From assembly GCA_035544215.1 (NCBI GenBank), contig DATKHY010000006.1:44485-108484 (forward strand): a DNA stretch of 64,000 nucleotides, in the 5' to 3' direction. The stretch is from Candidatus Binatia bacterium. GTDB lineage: Bacteria > Vulcanimicrobiota > Vulcanimicrobiia > Vulcanimicrobiales > Vulcanimicrobiaceae. Positions 24,822 to 33,098 of this stretch are shown one piece after another; the first letter of the stretch is position 1, and the number at the start of each line of letters is the position of its first letter. The notes beneath the pieces are model-generated. The model saw only the letters and a list, made by a program, of their open reading frames with translations. It had not been told where the DNA came from and did no database searches. The position numbers and the translations under genes were made by a program.

Positions 24822-25676
24822 CTAGCGCGCCGGCGGCTTTCCGGACGGCGGCTGGGGAGGCGGTAAGCCGGGCGGAAGATTCGGGAACGGCGCGGGGTTG
24901 TACGGCGTGGGCATAATCTGCGGTTGCACCTGGTTGACGCCGCCGTTCGTTTGGTCTTGCCATGCCGAGACCGTGTCGTGGACCACGCGCACGTCGGCGT
25001 CCGGCACGACGAGATTGCGCGGCGTGCGCTGCAGCCCGTTAGGCGCGATCTCCGAGGATTGGAACGAGCCGCGGTCATAGAGGTAGCGGAAGATCGTTCC
25101 CGACGGATAACGGCGCGTGATCTCATAGTGCAGCGCGTCGACGCGATCCATCGGAATGGCCTGCGCGTTCCAGCCGCTCTGATCCGTCGTGATATAAACG
25201 GCGGACGTGAACGGCGTGATCGGCGGCACCTGCACGATGAACGTCACGAGGACCGGCCCTCCCGAGAAGCGCTGGGTCGGCAGCGGGGTCTGATCCGGTC
25301 CCGGCGTCGGCTGATACGCGAGCAGATCCGGATTGGGCGCCGGCGTCGATAAGGCGACCGCGAAGTGCGCGACGTCCGCGAAGCTTCCCTGCTGCGGCAG
25401 CGGATCGCGCGAGAGGTCCAGCTCCGTCACCGTTCCGGACGCGTCGAACGTCGCGCGCGCCCAGATCCGCGGCGCGGGCGCGAGGGTGGTTGCGCCCCCG
25501 GTCTTTGCGTCGTGGATCGCGACGTCGTGCGCGACGCGAAAACCGTCGCCCGTCGTGAAGAAGACGTAGCCGGCCTGATAGGCGAGTAGCTGTCCGCTGA
25601 CGACGACCGGCGAGCTCGCGGCGATCAGCGCGAGCGCGAGCGCGACCGCGGCCAGGGGACCGATGCGCGTCGTCAA
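24822..25676 (-). CDS. Exported protein with starch-binding-like (CBM20-type) domain
   Basis: A 284-residue protein starting at TTG 25676, which overlaps the stop of the LptD-like gene (TTGA). A signal-like hydrophobic start (PLAAVALALALIAASSPVVV) is followed by a barrel-sized N-terminal domain. Residues of about 140-235 read VTFIVQVPPITPFTSAVYIT, SGWNAQAIPM, LHYEITRRYPSGTIFRYLYDRG and VRVVHDTVSAWQD, closely resembling the strand order of CBM20/CBM48-like sandwiches (VYIxGxxxxW..., KYxRGxW, V.DxVxxW). The end is Pro-rich. Glycan binding near the outer membrane is the inference. Confidence 0.6.
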   Translation of the reverse strand: MTTRIGPLAAVALALALIAASSPVVVSGQLLAYQAGYVFFTTGDGFRVAHDVAIHDAKTGGATTLAPAPRIWARATFDASGTVTELDLSRDPLPQQGSFADVAHFAVALSTPAPNPDLLAYQPTPGPDQTPLPTQRFSGGPVLVTFIVQVPPITPFTSAVYITTDQSGWNAQAIPMDRVDALHYEITRRYPSGTIFRYLYDRGSFQSSEIAPNGLQRTPRNLVVPDADVRVVHDTVSAWQDQTNGGVNQVQPQIMPTPYNPAPFPNLPPGLPPPQPPSGKPPAR

Positions 25677-27628
25677 ATCGGCAACACCTGCACGACGGTG
25701 CTCGGCTGCCAGAACTGCGTTCGATACGGATTGCCGTACCAATACAGCGTCTTCGAGACGTCAACTAAGGCGTGAGGCAAGACCTTGAAGCGCACGTCGA
25801 AGCTGGCGTCGTACGGCGGCTGTCCGAGGAACCACGAGTAAAGTGGCTGGCCGAGGATGTTGTTCGGCGGCAATCCGAACACGCCCGGCACCGGGACCGG
25901 GTAGTCGTCGTGGTGGCGTACCAGCATCGAGAAATTGAACTCGGGCGTCGGCACGAGGCTTAGGCCGAAGCTGGTCGTGCGCAGCGTCGCGACGCCGCGG
26001 AACGACGTGAAGCTCAGCGGGCAGTAGAACGAGCCGATCGGCTCGCACGGCAGGTAGCCGCCGTTGATGTAGTGGTCGCCGACGTTTTGGATCTGATAAC
26101 CGACGTATGTGTGCAGTGAGCGCGTGAACTGGCGGCTGATGCTGAAGTTCTCCGACGTGTTGCTGATCCAGTGCGGCAGCGAGTTCCACTGGTACTGCTT
26201 GTTAAAGCTCGCGTTGAAGTAGTACACCTCGTACGGGCTTAGTGGATTGTTCAGCTTCAGGGCCGGCGTGAAGAAATTGAAACCAAAAACCGTGTTGTAG
26301 ATCGTCGTGTAGACCGGACAGAAATACACTGGCGGCTTTGCGACGCCGTGCTGATCCGGGCACGGCGCGCCATAGGCCTGGAGGCCCGGCGTCGGAATGG
26401 GCCGCTCGCTGCCGCCGGGCAGGTTTGGATAGCCCTCGAGGTACTGCAGTGCGCCGACGGAGTCATGATTGAAGCCATATCCCTCATAGGTCTGCAGGTA
26501 TAGCGGCAGATCTCCGATCTTGTTCTGAAAGCTCGTCCAAGTCAGCTGCACCTGGCTGGGATGCGACAAGTTCCCCGCGATCGAGTTATGCTCGAGCGAG
26601 CCGACTCCGAGGACGTTGTAGTTCGTCAGCTGCGAGGTGGCCTGCACGTAGGAATGGGGGAACGCGTAGGTCGCGTTGATGTAGGTCGTCTGCTGCGCAG
26701 CGGAGGGCTCCTGGAGCCAGTTCTGCTGCGAGTAGTACTGCGAGAAGCTGGAGATTTGGAACCGGCTGCCCAGCTTTTCGTACAGCATCATGTTCCACCA
26801 CTTCTCCGCGCGCGTCGCCGGGTTGACCGAGAAGATCGCGTACTCGTGTTCGCCCACGAAATGCTGCTCGACGGAGAGATAGGTGTGATACGTCGGGTCG
26901 TAGCGCAGGTGCAACGCGGTGAGCGAGTTGGTGTTGCCCGCGAGGTTCCACGTGAGGTCGACGGTCGCGCCCGAGAGCGTGTTCTGCGCGAAGAACTGGC
27001 TCGACGAGAAATTGACGACGTCCGATCCGAGCGGGATCTCGGTTCCCGCCAGGTACGTGTGCGAGTTTACGAAGCGTATGTACGTCTTCGTGCCGATGAC
27101 CGCGCCGCCGGCCGTGATGCTCGGCGTCCCAGAGACGTTCGGAAAATAGAAGACGTCGTCTGGCATTACGCGGCCCTTGGAGGGGTGCGCGAGATCGCCG
27201 TTGAGGAACGTCCAGCGGTCGGGCTCCGACGTTACCGGCACGAAATAGATGCGAGCAAAGTCGAGGAAGTCCGAGATCGCCGCACCGCTGACTTGTCCCG
27301 TAGAGTCGTGCAGCGTGACGTGCCCGGCCACGAGGAAGCGATTGAGCTTGAGGTCCATCGAGAAGGCGTCGCCGGTCACGTAGAATCCGTCGCTCGTACG
27401 CAGGCGCACATTACCGTCGGCCTCGACCAGGAACCGGTCGTAGTAGAAGTCGATCCGCTTCGCGCTCAGGTAGAGGAGCGTCCGTGGGGGAGCCGGCGTC
27501 GGCGTGGCGGCGGGAGCCGGCGTCGGCGTGGCAGCGGGTGCCGGAACAGCGGGACGGGCCGCGCGGCAGGCGAGGACGAGCATCAGCGTCGTGAGCGCCG
27601 CCGATAATGCGATTCGTGGCACGGTCAA
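25673..27628 (-). CDS. LptD/OstA-like outer-membrane assembly protein
   Basis: About 650 residues. The N-terminal signal-like segment (ALSAALTTLMLVLAC) is followed by an Ala/Pro/Thr linker and an OstA/LptA-like jellyroll from about residue 50 (YLSAKRIDFYYDRFLVEADGNVRLRTSDG, DAFSMDLKLNRFLVAG). The remainder alternates aromatic strands and Tyr-rich turns typical of a large beta-barrel. LptD inserts lipopolysaccharide in the outer membrane with LptE. The start is a TTG at 27628 or a GTG at 27622, and neither has a clear ribosome site. The divergent neighbour is deoB. If correct, this is direct evidence for an outer membrane with LPS-like export. Confidence 0.7.
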   Translation of the reverse strand: MTVPRIALSAALTTLMLVLACRAARPAVPAPAATPTPAPAATPTPAPPRTLLYLSAKRIDFYYDRFLVEADGNVRLRTSDGFYVTGDAFSMDLKLNRFLVAGHVTLHDSTGQVSGAAISDFLDFARIYFVPVTSEPDRWTFLNGDLAHPSKGRVMPDDVFYFPNVSGTPSITAGGAVIGTKTYIRFVNSHTYLAGTEIPLGSDVVNFSSSQFFAQNTLSGATVDLTWNLAGNTNSLTALHLRYDPTYHTYLSVEQHFVGEHEYAIFSVNPATRAEKWWNMMLYEKLGSRFQISSFSQYYSQQNWLQEPSAAQQTTYINATYAFPHSYVQATSQLTNYNVLGVGSLEHNSIAGNLSHPSQVQLTWTSFQNKIGDLPLYLQTYEGYGFNHDSVGALQYLEGYPNLPGGSERPIPTPGLQAYGAPCPDQHGVAKPPVYFCPVYTTIYNTVFGFNFFTPALKLNNPLSPYEVYYFNASFNKQYQWNSLPHWISNTSENFSISRQFTRSLHTYVGYQIQNVGDHYINGGYLPCEPIGSFYCPLSFTSFRGVATLRTTSFGLSLVPTPEFNFSMLVRHHDDYPVPVPGVFGLPPNNILGQPLYSWFLGQPPYDASFDVRFKVLPHALVDVSKTLYWYGNPYRTQFWQPSTVVQVLPI

Positions 27629-27704
27629 AGCGCTTTTTCGACGGCGGGTCGCCACTCCTACGCGAGCAGGCGTGCGAATCGCAGGCCCGAAGCCGCGCTC
27701 ACCT

Positions 27705-28832
27705 ATGAAAGACGCGAAGCGTGTAGTGGCCGTGGTGATCGACTCGGGCGGCGTCGGTGCGCTGCCCGACGCCGCCGAATACGGTGACGCACCCGACGCC
27801 GACACGATCGGCAACGTCTCTCGGCGCGTGGGCGGGTTGAGCCTGCCCAACTTCGAGTCCTTGGGGCTAGGCGTGTTGACCGGCATTGCCGGCGTCGCGG
27901 CGAATCCGCGACCTGCGTCGCGCGCCGCGCGTCTGCGTGAGCGAAGCCGCGGTAAGGATACGATCACCGGTCACTGGGAGATGATGGGCATCCTGACGGA
28001 GGTCCCGTTTCCGACCTATCCCGAGGGCTTTCCCGGCGACGTGATCGACGCGTTCACCGCGATCGTGGGCAAGCCGCCGCTAGGGAACAAGCCGGCGTCG
28101 GGCACCGAGATCATCGAGGAGCTCGGCGCTCTCCATCTGGCGACCGGCCGCCCCATCCTTTATACGTCGGCCGATTCGGTCTTTCAGATCGCCGCGCACG
28201 AAGCTATCGTGCCGCTAGAGCGTCTCTACAACTGGAGCCGCGAGGCCCGCGCCATGCTCGTGCCGCCGCACGCCGTCAATCGGGTTATCGCCCGGCCGTT
28301 CGTGGGCGAACCGGGGGCTTTCCGCCGGACGCCGAATCGACGAGACTATGCAACCGAGCCGCCTGCAAACCTGCTCGACGAACTAAGAAGCGGTGATGTC
28401 GAGGTGCACGCGGTAGGAAAGATCAGCGACATCTATTGCGGACGCGGCATCTCGTCGTCCGTGCGGGTGACCGATAATCGCGATGCGGTCGAGAAGACGT
28501 ACGAGCTGCTGGACCGCATCGAACGCGGATTCATCTTCACAAACCTCAACGATTTCGACTCGAAATACGGCCATCGCCGCGACGTGCGAGGATACGCGCG
28601 AGCCTTGGAGGAGCTCGATGCGTTGCTTCCCGGCCTGACCGCTCGCTTGAGGCCGCGGGACGAGCTGATCCTGACCGCCGACCACGGCTGCGACCCGACG
28701 GCCCCGGGCTCCGACCACACCCGCGAATACGTCCCGTTCCTGCACGTCGGGCCCGAGCGGGGCGGTGCCTTGGGCGACATCGAGGGTCTCGATTACGTCG
28801 GGCGAACGGTAAAACGAGCGCTTTTAATGTGA
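27705..28832 (+). CDS. deoB: Phosphopentomutase
   Basis: A 375-residue alkaline-phosphatase-superfamily mutase interconverting ribose or deoxyribose 1- and 5-phosphate. It opens with VVIDSGGVGALPDA (metal Asp), has DTIGNVSRR, the nucleophile Thr region KDTITGHWEMMG, GNKPASGTEIIEELG, YTSADSVFQIAAHE and, near the end, LTADHGCDPTAPGSDHTREYVPFL with the paired metal sites. Length agrees with bacterial DeoB (about 390). The ATG follows an intergenic gap of 76 bases shared with the LptD-like gene. It feeds nucleoside salvage into the pentose pathway. Confidence 0.95.
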   Translation: MKDAKRVVAVVIDSGGVGALPDAAEYGDAPDADTIGNVSRRVGGLSLPNFESLGLGVLTGIAGVAANPRPASRAARLRERSRGKDTITGHWEMMGILTEVPFPTYPEGFPGDVIDAFTAIVGKPPLGNKPASGTEIIEELGALHLATGRPILYTSADSVFQIAAHEAIVPLERLYNWSREARAMLVPPHAVNRVIARPFVGEPGAFRRTPNRRDYATEPPANLLDELRSGDVEVHAVGKISDIYCGRGISSSVRVTDNRDAVEKTYELLDRIERGFIFTNLNDFDSKYGHRRDVRGYARALEELDALLPGLTARLRPRDELILTADHGCDPTAPGSDHTREYVPFLHVGPERGGALGDIEGLDYVGRTVKRALLM

Positions 28833-28836
28833 TGCG

Positions 28837-29481
28837 ATGCAGATAGCTGTTAGCGCCCCGATGGAGCGCCGGGTCCCGCAGTCATGGCCGGCGCTGAAGC
28901 GGACGATCGACGTACTCGTCGGCACCCTCCTGTTGGTCGTCACGGCGCCTATCGTAGCGCTCTCCGCGCTCGCGATCGCCTGCGCGACGCAGGGCACACC
29001 GTTCTTCGCCCAAGAGCGCGTCGGGATGCACGGCCGGCGGTTCAAGATGTACAAGCTGCGCACAATGGTCAACGGCGCGCACGCCATGCGTCAGAGCGTG
29101 ATGCATCTCAACGAGGTCGACGGACCGGTATTCAAGATCCGGAACGACCCGCGGCTGCATCCGCTCGGGCGCTTCCTGCGCCGCACGAGCGTCGACGAGC
29201 TGCCGAATCTCGTCAACGTCGTCCTCGGAGAGATGTCGCTAGTTGGGCCGCGCCCCGCGCTCCCGAGCGAGGTGGAGCACTACGACGCGATCGCGCTTCG
29301 ACGGCTCACCGTGCCGCAGGGCGTCACCTGCCTGTGGCAGATCAATGGGCGCAGCGACGTCTCGTTCGAGCATTGGATGGAGCTCGACAATCGCTACGTC
29401 GACAGTTGGACGCCACTCGGCGACCTGTTGGTCATCCTGCGGACCATTCCGGCCGTGTTACGAAGGGACGGAGCACATTAA
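28837..29481 (+). CDS. Undecaprenyl-phosphate sugar-1-phosphate transferase
   Basis: A 214-residue monotopic phosphoglycosyltransferase of the WcaJ/WbaP catalytic type. One hydrophobic segment (LVGTLLLVVTAPIVALSALAIA) leads to the cytoplasmic core with RVGMHGRRFKMYKLRTM, FKIRNDPRLHPLGRFLRRTSVDELPNLVNV, and the PRPALPSEVEHY, VTCLWQINGRSDVSFEHW region. The Asp-Glu pair of TSVDELPN is the catalytic dyad. It starts polysaccharide units by loading a sugar phosphate on the lipid carrier. It lies 4 bases behind deoB but begins the polysaccharide locus in function. Confidence 0.92.
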   Translation: MQIAVSAPMERRVPQSWPALKRTIDVLVGTLLLVVTAPIVALSALAIACATQGTPFFAQERVGMHGRRFKMYKLRTMVNGAHAMRQSVMHLNEVDGPVFKIRNDPRLHPLGRFLRRTSVDELPNLVNVVLGEMSLVGPRPALPSEVEHYDAIALRRLTVPQGVTCLWQINGRSDVSFEHWMELDNRYVDSWTPLGDLLVILRTIPAVLRRDGAH

Positions 29482-31111
29482 GTCCTCGCCGCGTCACCTA
29501 CGGGTCGTTCCCCATCCCCACCGCCCGCGCCACCACCGCATCTCGATCGCGTCGTCGACGTTCTTCATCATGGGTGCGACGTTTGCGTCGACACTTCTCG
29601 GCTTCATGCGCGAGGTCGTAAACGCGCGATACTACGGCACGCGCTGGGAGATGGACACGTTCCTTGCGGCGGCGACCATTCCGACGATCCTCTTCGGCGT
29701 CTTCAACGGCGCTTTGGTGAGCGCGCTCGTTCCGACGTTCTCGGAGTACCTCGCGCGTCACGAGGAAGAGGAGGCCTGGCGCCTAGCGAGCACGACGCTC
29801 AACATCCTCGCGATCGTGCTCACGACGTGTGCGGTCATCGGGTTCTTTACGGCGAAGTGGTACGTGCCGCTGATCGCGCACGGCTTCCGGCAGCCGCAGA
29901 TGGAGGTCGCGATCCACATGACGCGCTGGCTTATGCCCAGCATCGTCGCGGTCAGCCTCAGCGGCGTGCTCTCCGCCATGCTCAACGCCTATCACCGGTT
30001 CCGGTCGGCCGCGCTCATCGGCGTCGCCGTCAACGTCGTGACGATCGCCTGCGTCATGCTGCTGCGCCCGATGGGCATCTACGCCCTCGTCCTGGGAACG
30101 GTCCTGGGGTTGACCGCGCAGGTGCTCGTGCAGCTTCCGTCATTTTTGTCGATCGGAAAATATCGACCCATCATCGATTTGCGCCATCCCGGCCTGCGCA
30201 AGATCTGGCTCTTGCTCGGGCCGATCATCGTGGGTTCTGCGGCGGGCCAGCTGTCGCTGTTCTTCGATCGCTTCTTCGCGTCGACGCTCGCGCCCGGTTA
30301 TATCGCCGGCATGAACTACGCGACGAAACTCGTGAATTTCCCTCAGCAGATCTTCGCCGCAGCCATCGCCACGGTTATCTTTCCATTGCTGGCCGCGCAG
30401 TTCGCGCGGGAGAACCGGCGGGGAGTCGCGCGCAGCGTCGTCACCGGCCTACGGCTTGTCAACTTCATTACCATTCCGGCTGCCTGCGCGCTCGTGATTC
30501 TGGCCCACCCCATGGTGCAGGCGCTGTTCGAGCGCGGAACGTTCCAGGCGAGCGCGACCGATTTGACGGCCGGATTGATCCCCTACGCGGCGGTCGGGCT
30601 GATCGCACTCGCGGCAAACGTCGTGTTGACGCGCTGCTGCTTCGCGTGCCACGAGACGGTGTGGCCCGTCACGATCTCCGTCGTGACGGTCGTGCTCAAC
30701 GTGTTGCTGTCCCTCGTGTGGCTGCCCAGCTTGGGCGCGCGCGGCCTGTTGCTCGCAAACTCGACGAGTCAAACCGTGCAGGCCCTACTGCTGTTGATGT
30801 TGACCGCTCGCCTCGTCGCCGGCATCGATTGGGGCGCGCTGCTGGCTTCGACCGGCAAAGTCGTGCTGAGCTCGCTTGCAATGCTTGCAGCGCTCGGTTG
30901 GATCGGCGCACTCGGCGTGACACCCGAAGCCTCGCTCGGTTCGCGCGCGTGGTTCCTCTTCGGGCAAATCGCGATCGGTGGCACCGTCTTCGTCGCGATC
31001 GCGCGCATGCTCGGCGTCGAGGAACTCGACTTGGCGTGGCGCACCATCGTCGCGAAGTTCGAGCGCAACCTCGTCAGCCCGCCGGAAAACCGGGAGGCGC
31101 CGATCGCGTAG
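29477..31111 (+). CDS. murJ: MurJ/MviN-family lipid flippase
   Basis: A polytopic MOP-superfamily protein with about thirteen to fourteen helices. Family signs are LLGFMREVVNARYYG near the start, PTFSEYLARHEEEEAW, VNFPQQIFAAAIATVIFPLLAAQFA, FERGTFQASATD and the Cys/Asn-rich VVLTRCCFACHE loop. MurJ flips lipid II, and relatives in polysaccharide loci flip other lipid-linked glycans. The start is uncertain. The first ATG that fits (29570) would cut into the first helix, and no ATG, GTG or TTG lies between the previous stop and it. I tentatively use ATT 29477, overlapping the TAA of the previous gene. Confidence 0.85.
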   Translation: MKSSPRHLRVVPHPHRPRHHRISIASSTFFIMGATFASTLLGFMREVVNARYYGTRWEMDTFLAAATIPTILFGVFNGALVSALVPTFSEYLARHEEEEAWRLASTTLNILAIVLTTCAVIGFFTAKWYVPLIAHGFRQPQMEVAIHMTRWLMPSIVAVSLSGVLSAMLNAYHRFRSAALIGVAVNVVTIACVMLLRPMGIYALVLGTVLGLTAQVLVQLPSFLSIGKYRPIIDLRHPGLRKIWLLLGPIIVGSAAGQLSLFFDRFFASTLAPGYIAGMNYATKLVNFPQQIFAAAIATVIFPLLAAQFARENRRGVARSVVTGLRLVNFITIPAACALVILAHPMVQALFERGTFQASATDLTAGLIPYAAVGLIALAANVVLTRCCFACHETVWPVTISVVTVVLNVLLSLVWLPSLGARGLLLANSTSQTVQALLLLMLTARLVAGIDWGALLASTGKVVLSSLAMLAALGWIGALGVTPEASLGSRAWFLFGQIAIGGTVFVAIARMLGVEELDLAWRTIVAKFERNLVSPPENREAPIA

Positions 31112-31174
31112 CATCCGCGCCGGGGGCTAGCTTTATTGACTAGAATCAATTTTTTACGGGCAGGCTGGTCCTCC

Positions 31175-31996
31175 ATGGAGAGCCAACGTTCCAGGCCCAT
31201 GCTCTCGATACTCATGCCCGCTTACAACGAGGCTAGTTCGATTGCCGAAAACGTGTGCGAGACCGTGGAGACCATGCGCGATTTCCGCGTGGACTTCGAG
31301 ATCGTCGTCGTGGACGACGGGAGCTTGGACGGCACGCACGCGGCCGCGAGCAACGCGTTGCGAGCGTGGCCGGATCATGTGCGCGTCGTGCGTTGCACGC
31401 GCAACGAGGGCAAGGGGAACGCGCTGACGTGTGGTGCTGCGTATTCGCGCGGCGAGTACGTAGCGTTCTTGGACGCCGACATGGACCTCCATCCGGAGCA
31501 ACTCGCCGACTTCATCGCGATCATGAAAGACCGCAACGCGGATGCCGTCATAGGCTCGAAGTTTCATCCGCAGTCGAGAGTCAATTATCCGCTCACGCGG
31601 CGCGTGTACAGCTTCTTCTATTATCTTTTGGTGCGGACGCTCTTTGGGCTGCCGGTACGCGATACGCAGACCGGCATCAAGCTCTTCAAGCGGGAAGTGT
31701 TGGATAAGGTTCTCCCGCGCATACTCGTGAAGCGATTCGCGTTTGATCTCGAGCTCCTCGCCAACATTCATCACTTCGGATATCGAATCGTCGAAGCGCC
31801 CGTCACGCTACACTTTCAGCGAATCAGCAGCCGGGTTCGGCTGCCCGCCGTGTGGAACGTCTTTCTCGATACCTTAGCGATCTTTTATCGCATGCGGATT
31901 TTGCACTATTACGATCGGTTGGAACGCCCGCCGGCACAAGTCGATTTCGCCGCTAGCTCGCACGAGATCGTCGTTCCCGTCGCCATCAGAGACTAA
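31175..31996 (+). CDS. GT2 family glycosyltransferase (dolichyl-phosphate-glucosyl-like)
   Basis: A 273-residue soluble GT2. Motifs are LMPAYNEASSIAENVCETV, VVVDDGSLDGT, CTRNEGKGNAL, and the metal-binding DADMDLHPEQL. VRDTQTGIKLFKREVLDKVL and the C-terminal HFQRISSRVRLPAVWNVFLD resemble the Alg5-like polyprenyl-phosphate hexose synthases, without the membrane tail. The chosen ATG at 31175 sits at the start of the family similarity. A TTG at 31136 with GGGGG upstream could add 13 residues. It transfers a sugar to a lipid carrier or growing chain. The donor is not readable. Confidence 0.88.
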   Translation: MESQRSRPMLSILMPAYNEASSIAENVCETVETMRDFRVDFEIVVVDDGSLDGTHAAASNALRAWPDHVRVVRCTRNEGKGNALTCGAAYSRGEYVAFLDADMDLHPEQLADFIAIMKDRNADAVIGSKFHPQSRVNYPLTRRVYSFFYYLLVRTLFGLPVRDTQTGIKLFKREVLDKVLPRILVKRFAFDLELLANIHHFGYRIVEAPVTLHFQRISSRVRLPAVWNVFLDTLAIFYRMRILHYYDRLERPPAQVDFAASSHEIVVPVAIRD

Positions 31997-32005
31997 GTCT
32001 AGACC

Positions 32006-33079
32006 TTGTCGGGCTCGGCGTTAGTGCTCCTGTTACCAGGGCTCGGGGATGCGCTGGCGGCGAGTCCGTTGTTGCGCGGTCTTAATGCGGACGCGTGGAG
32101 CACCGATGTGTTGACGTGGCAGGCGCCTGTCACCGAGTACGTGCGCGCGCTCGGTACCGCGCGCGACGTCGCGGAGCTGCCGCTGCGGCCGACTCCACCC
32201 GAGATGCTGACTCAGATTGGCCGCCTGCGCCGGCGCCGCCACGATCTGTGCGTTCTCCCGTTTCCTGCGACGCGCTGGCAATACGCGTTCGTGGCGCGCG
32301 CGGCCGGCGCGAGACGACTGTGCATGCACGACTACGGTGGGGTATCGAGCGCGATCGCGCGCACGGCGCGCACGACGCTGATCCCGCTGCGTGGCGGCCA
32401 TCGTATAGCGGAAAACCTGCGGATGGCGCGCGCGTTGGGGCTGACGGGCTCGCCCGCGGATCTCGAATACTGGGTGCCCCAGAGCTGGCGCGCCGAGCCG
32501 CAGGCGGGCACGCTGGGCATCCATCCCGGCTCCATGGCGTATAAGGGGAACGAATCGAAGCGTTGGCCCTACGAGCGGTTCGTCGCCTTGGCACACGGAC
32601 AGGCCAAACGTGGACGCCGGGTGCGCTTCTTCCTGGGCCCTCACGAAGCTAAGGAGGCAGAGCGCGCCGAGCAAGACTTTCGCGGCGCCGAGGGAATCAG
32701 CATTGTCCGCGAGCCGCTCGGGCAAGCCGCGCGGCGGTTGGCGGAGTGCGAGGTCTTCGTCGGCAACGATGCGGGTTTCAGCCATCTCGCGTCGGGCCTC
32801 GGCGTTAAAACTCTGGCGCTCTTCGGAATGACCAGCGAAGTACGAGGAGCTCCCGTTGGGCCAACGATCGCGTTGCGCCCCTCGCTGTGTCCGGCCTGCC
32901 ACGACGAAGGCTCGCACCGCTTCGAATGTGTACGACGGCTCGACTATCGCTGCATCTTGCGCGATGTCGACTTCGACGACGTGAGTGAAAGAATCGACCG
33001 GCTGTTTGACGCCCGGTCGGTTCATCAGGAGTTGACTTTGGAAGGGCCGTTCAGGCTTTACGGAAAGGCATATTCGTGA
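32006..33079 (+). CDS. GT9 family (heptosyltransferase-like) glycosyltransferase
   Basis: A 357-residue GT-B enzyme. The N-terminal strand LVLLLPGLGDALAASPLLRGL is the GT9 hallmark (GDxLxxxPLL). The C-terminal donor domain shows LGIHPGSMAYKGNESKRWPYERF, FLGPHEAKEA and FVGNDAGFSHLASGLGVKTLALFGMTSE, again diagnostic. GT9 includes WaaC and WaaF heptosyltransferases, but nonheptose members exist. A cysteine pair (CPACHD) lies near the C-terminus, unusual but seen in some GT9. The start is TTG at 32006, 9 bases after the GT2 stop. Position in the locus suggests addition to the core or repeat unit. Confidence 0.9.
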   Translation: MSGSALVLLLPGLGDALAASPLLRGLNADAWSTDVLTWQAPVTEYVRALGTARDVAELPLRPTPPEMLTQIGRLRRRRHDLCVLPFPATRWQYAFVARAAGARRLCMHDYGGVSSAIARTARTTLIPLRGGHRIAENLRMARALGLTGSPADLEYWVPQSWRAEPQAGTLGIHPGSMAYKGNESKRWPYERFVALAHGQAKRGRRVRFFLGPHEAKEAERAEQDFRGAEGISIVREPLGQAARRLAECEVFVGNDAGFSHLASGLGVKTLALFGMTSEVRGAPVGPTIALRPSLCPACHDEGSHRFECVRRLDYRCILRDVDFDDVSERIDRLFDARSVHQELTLEGPFRLYGKAYS

Positions 33080-33098
33080 CGGGTCGGTCGGGTCGCCG

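Noticed and set aside
31118..31174. Promoter-like TTGACT/TAGAAT words before the GT2 gene
   Set aside because: The two boxes overlap each other and have no proper spacing, and the gene can be read through from the upstream flippase.
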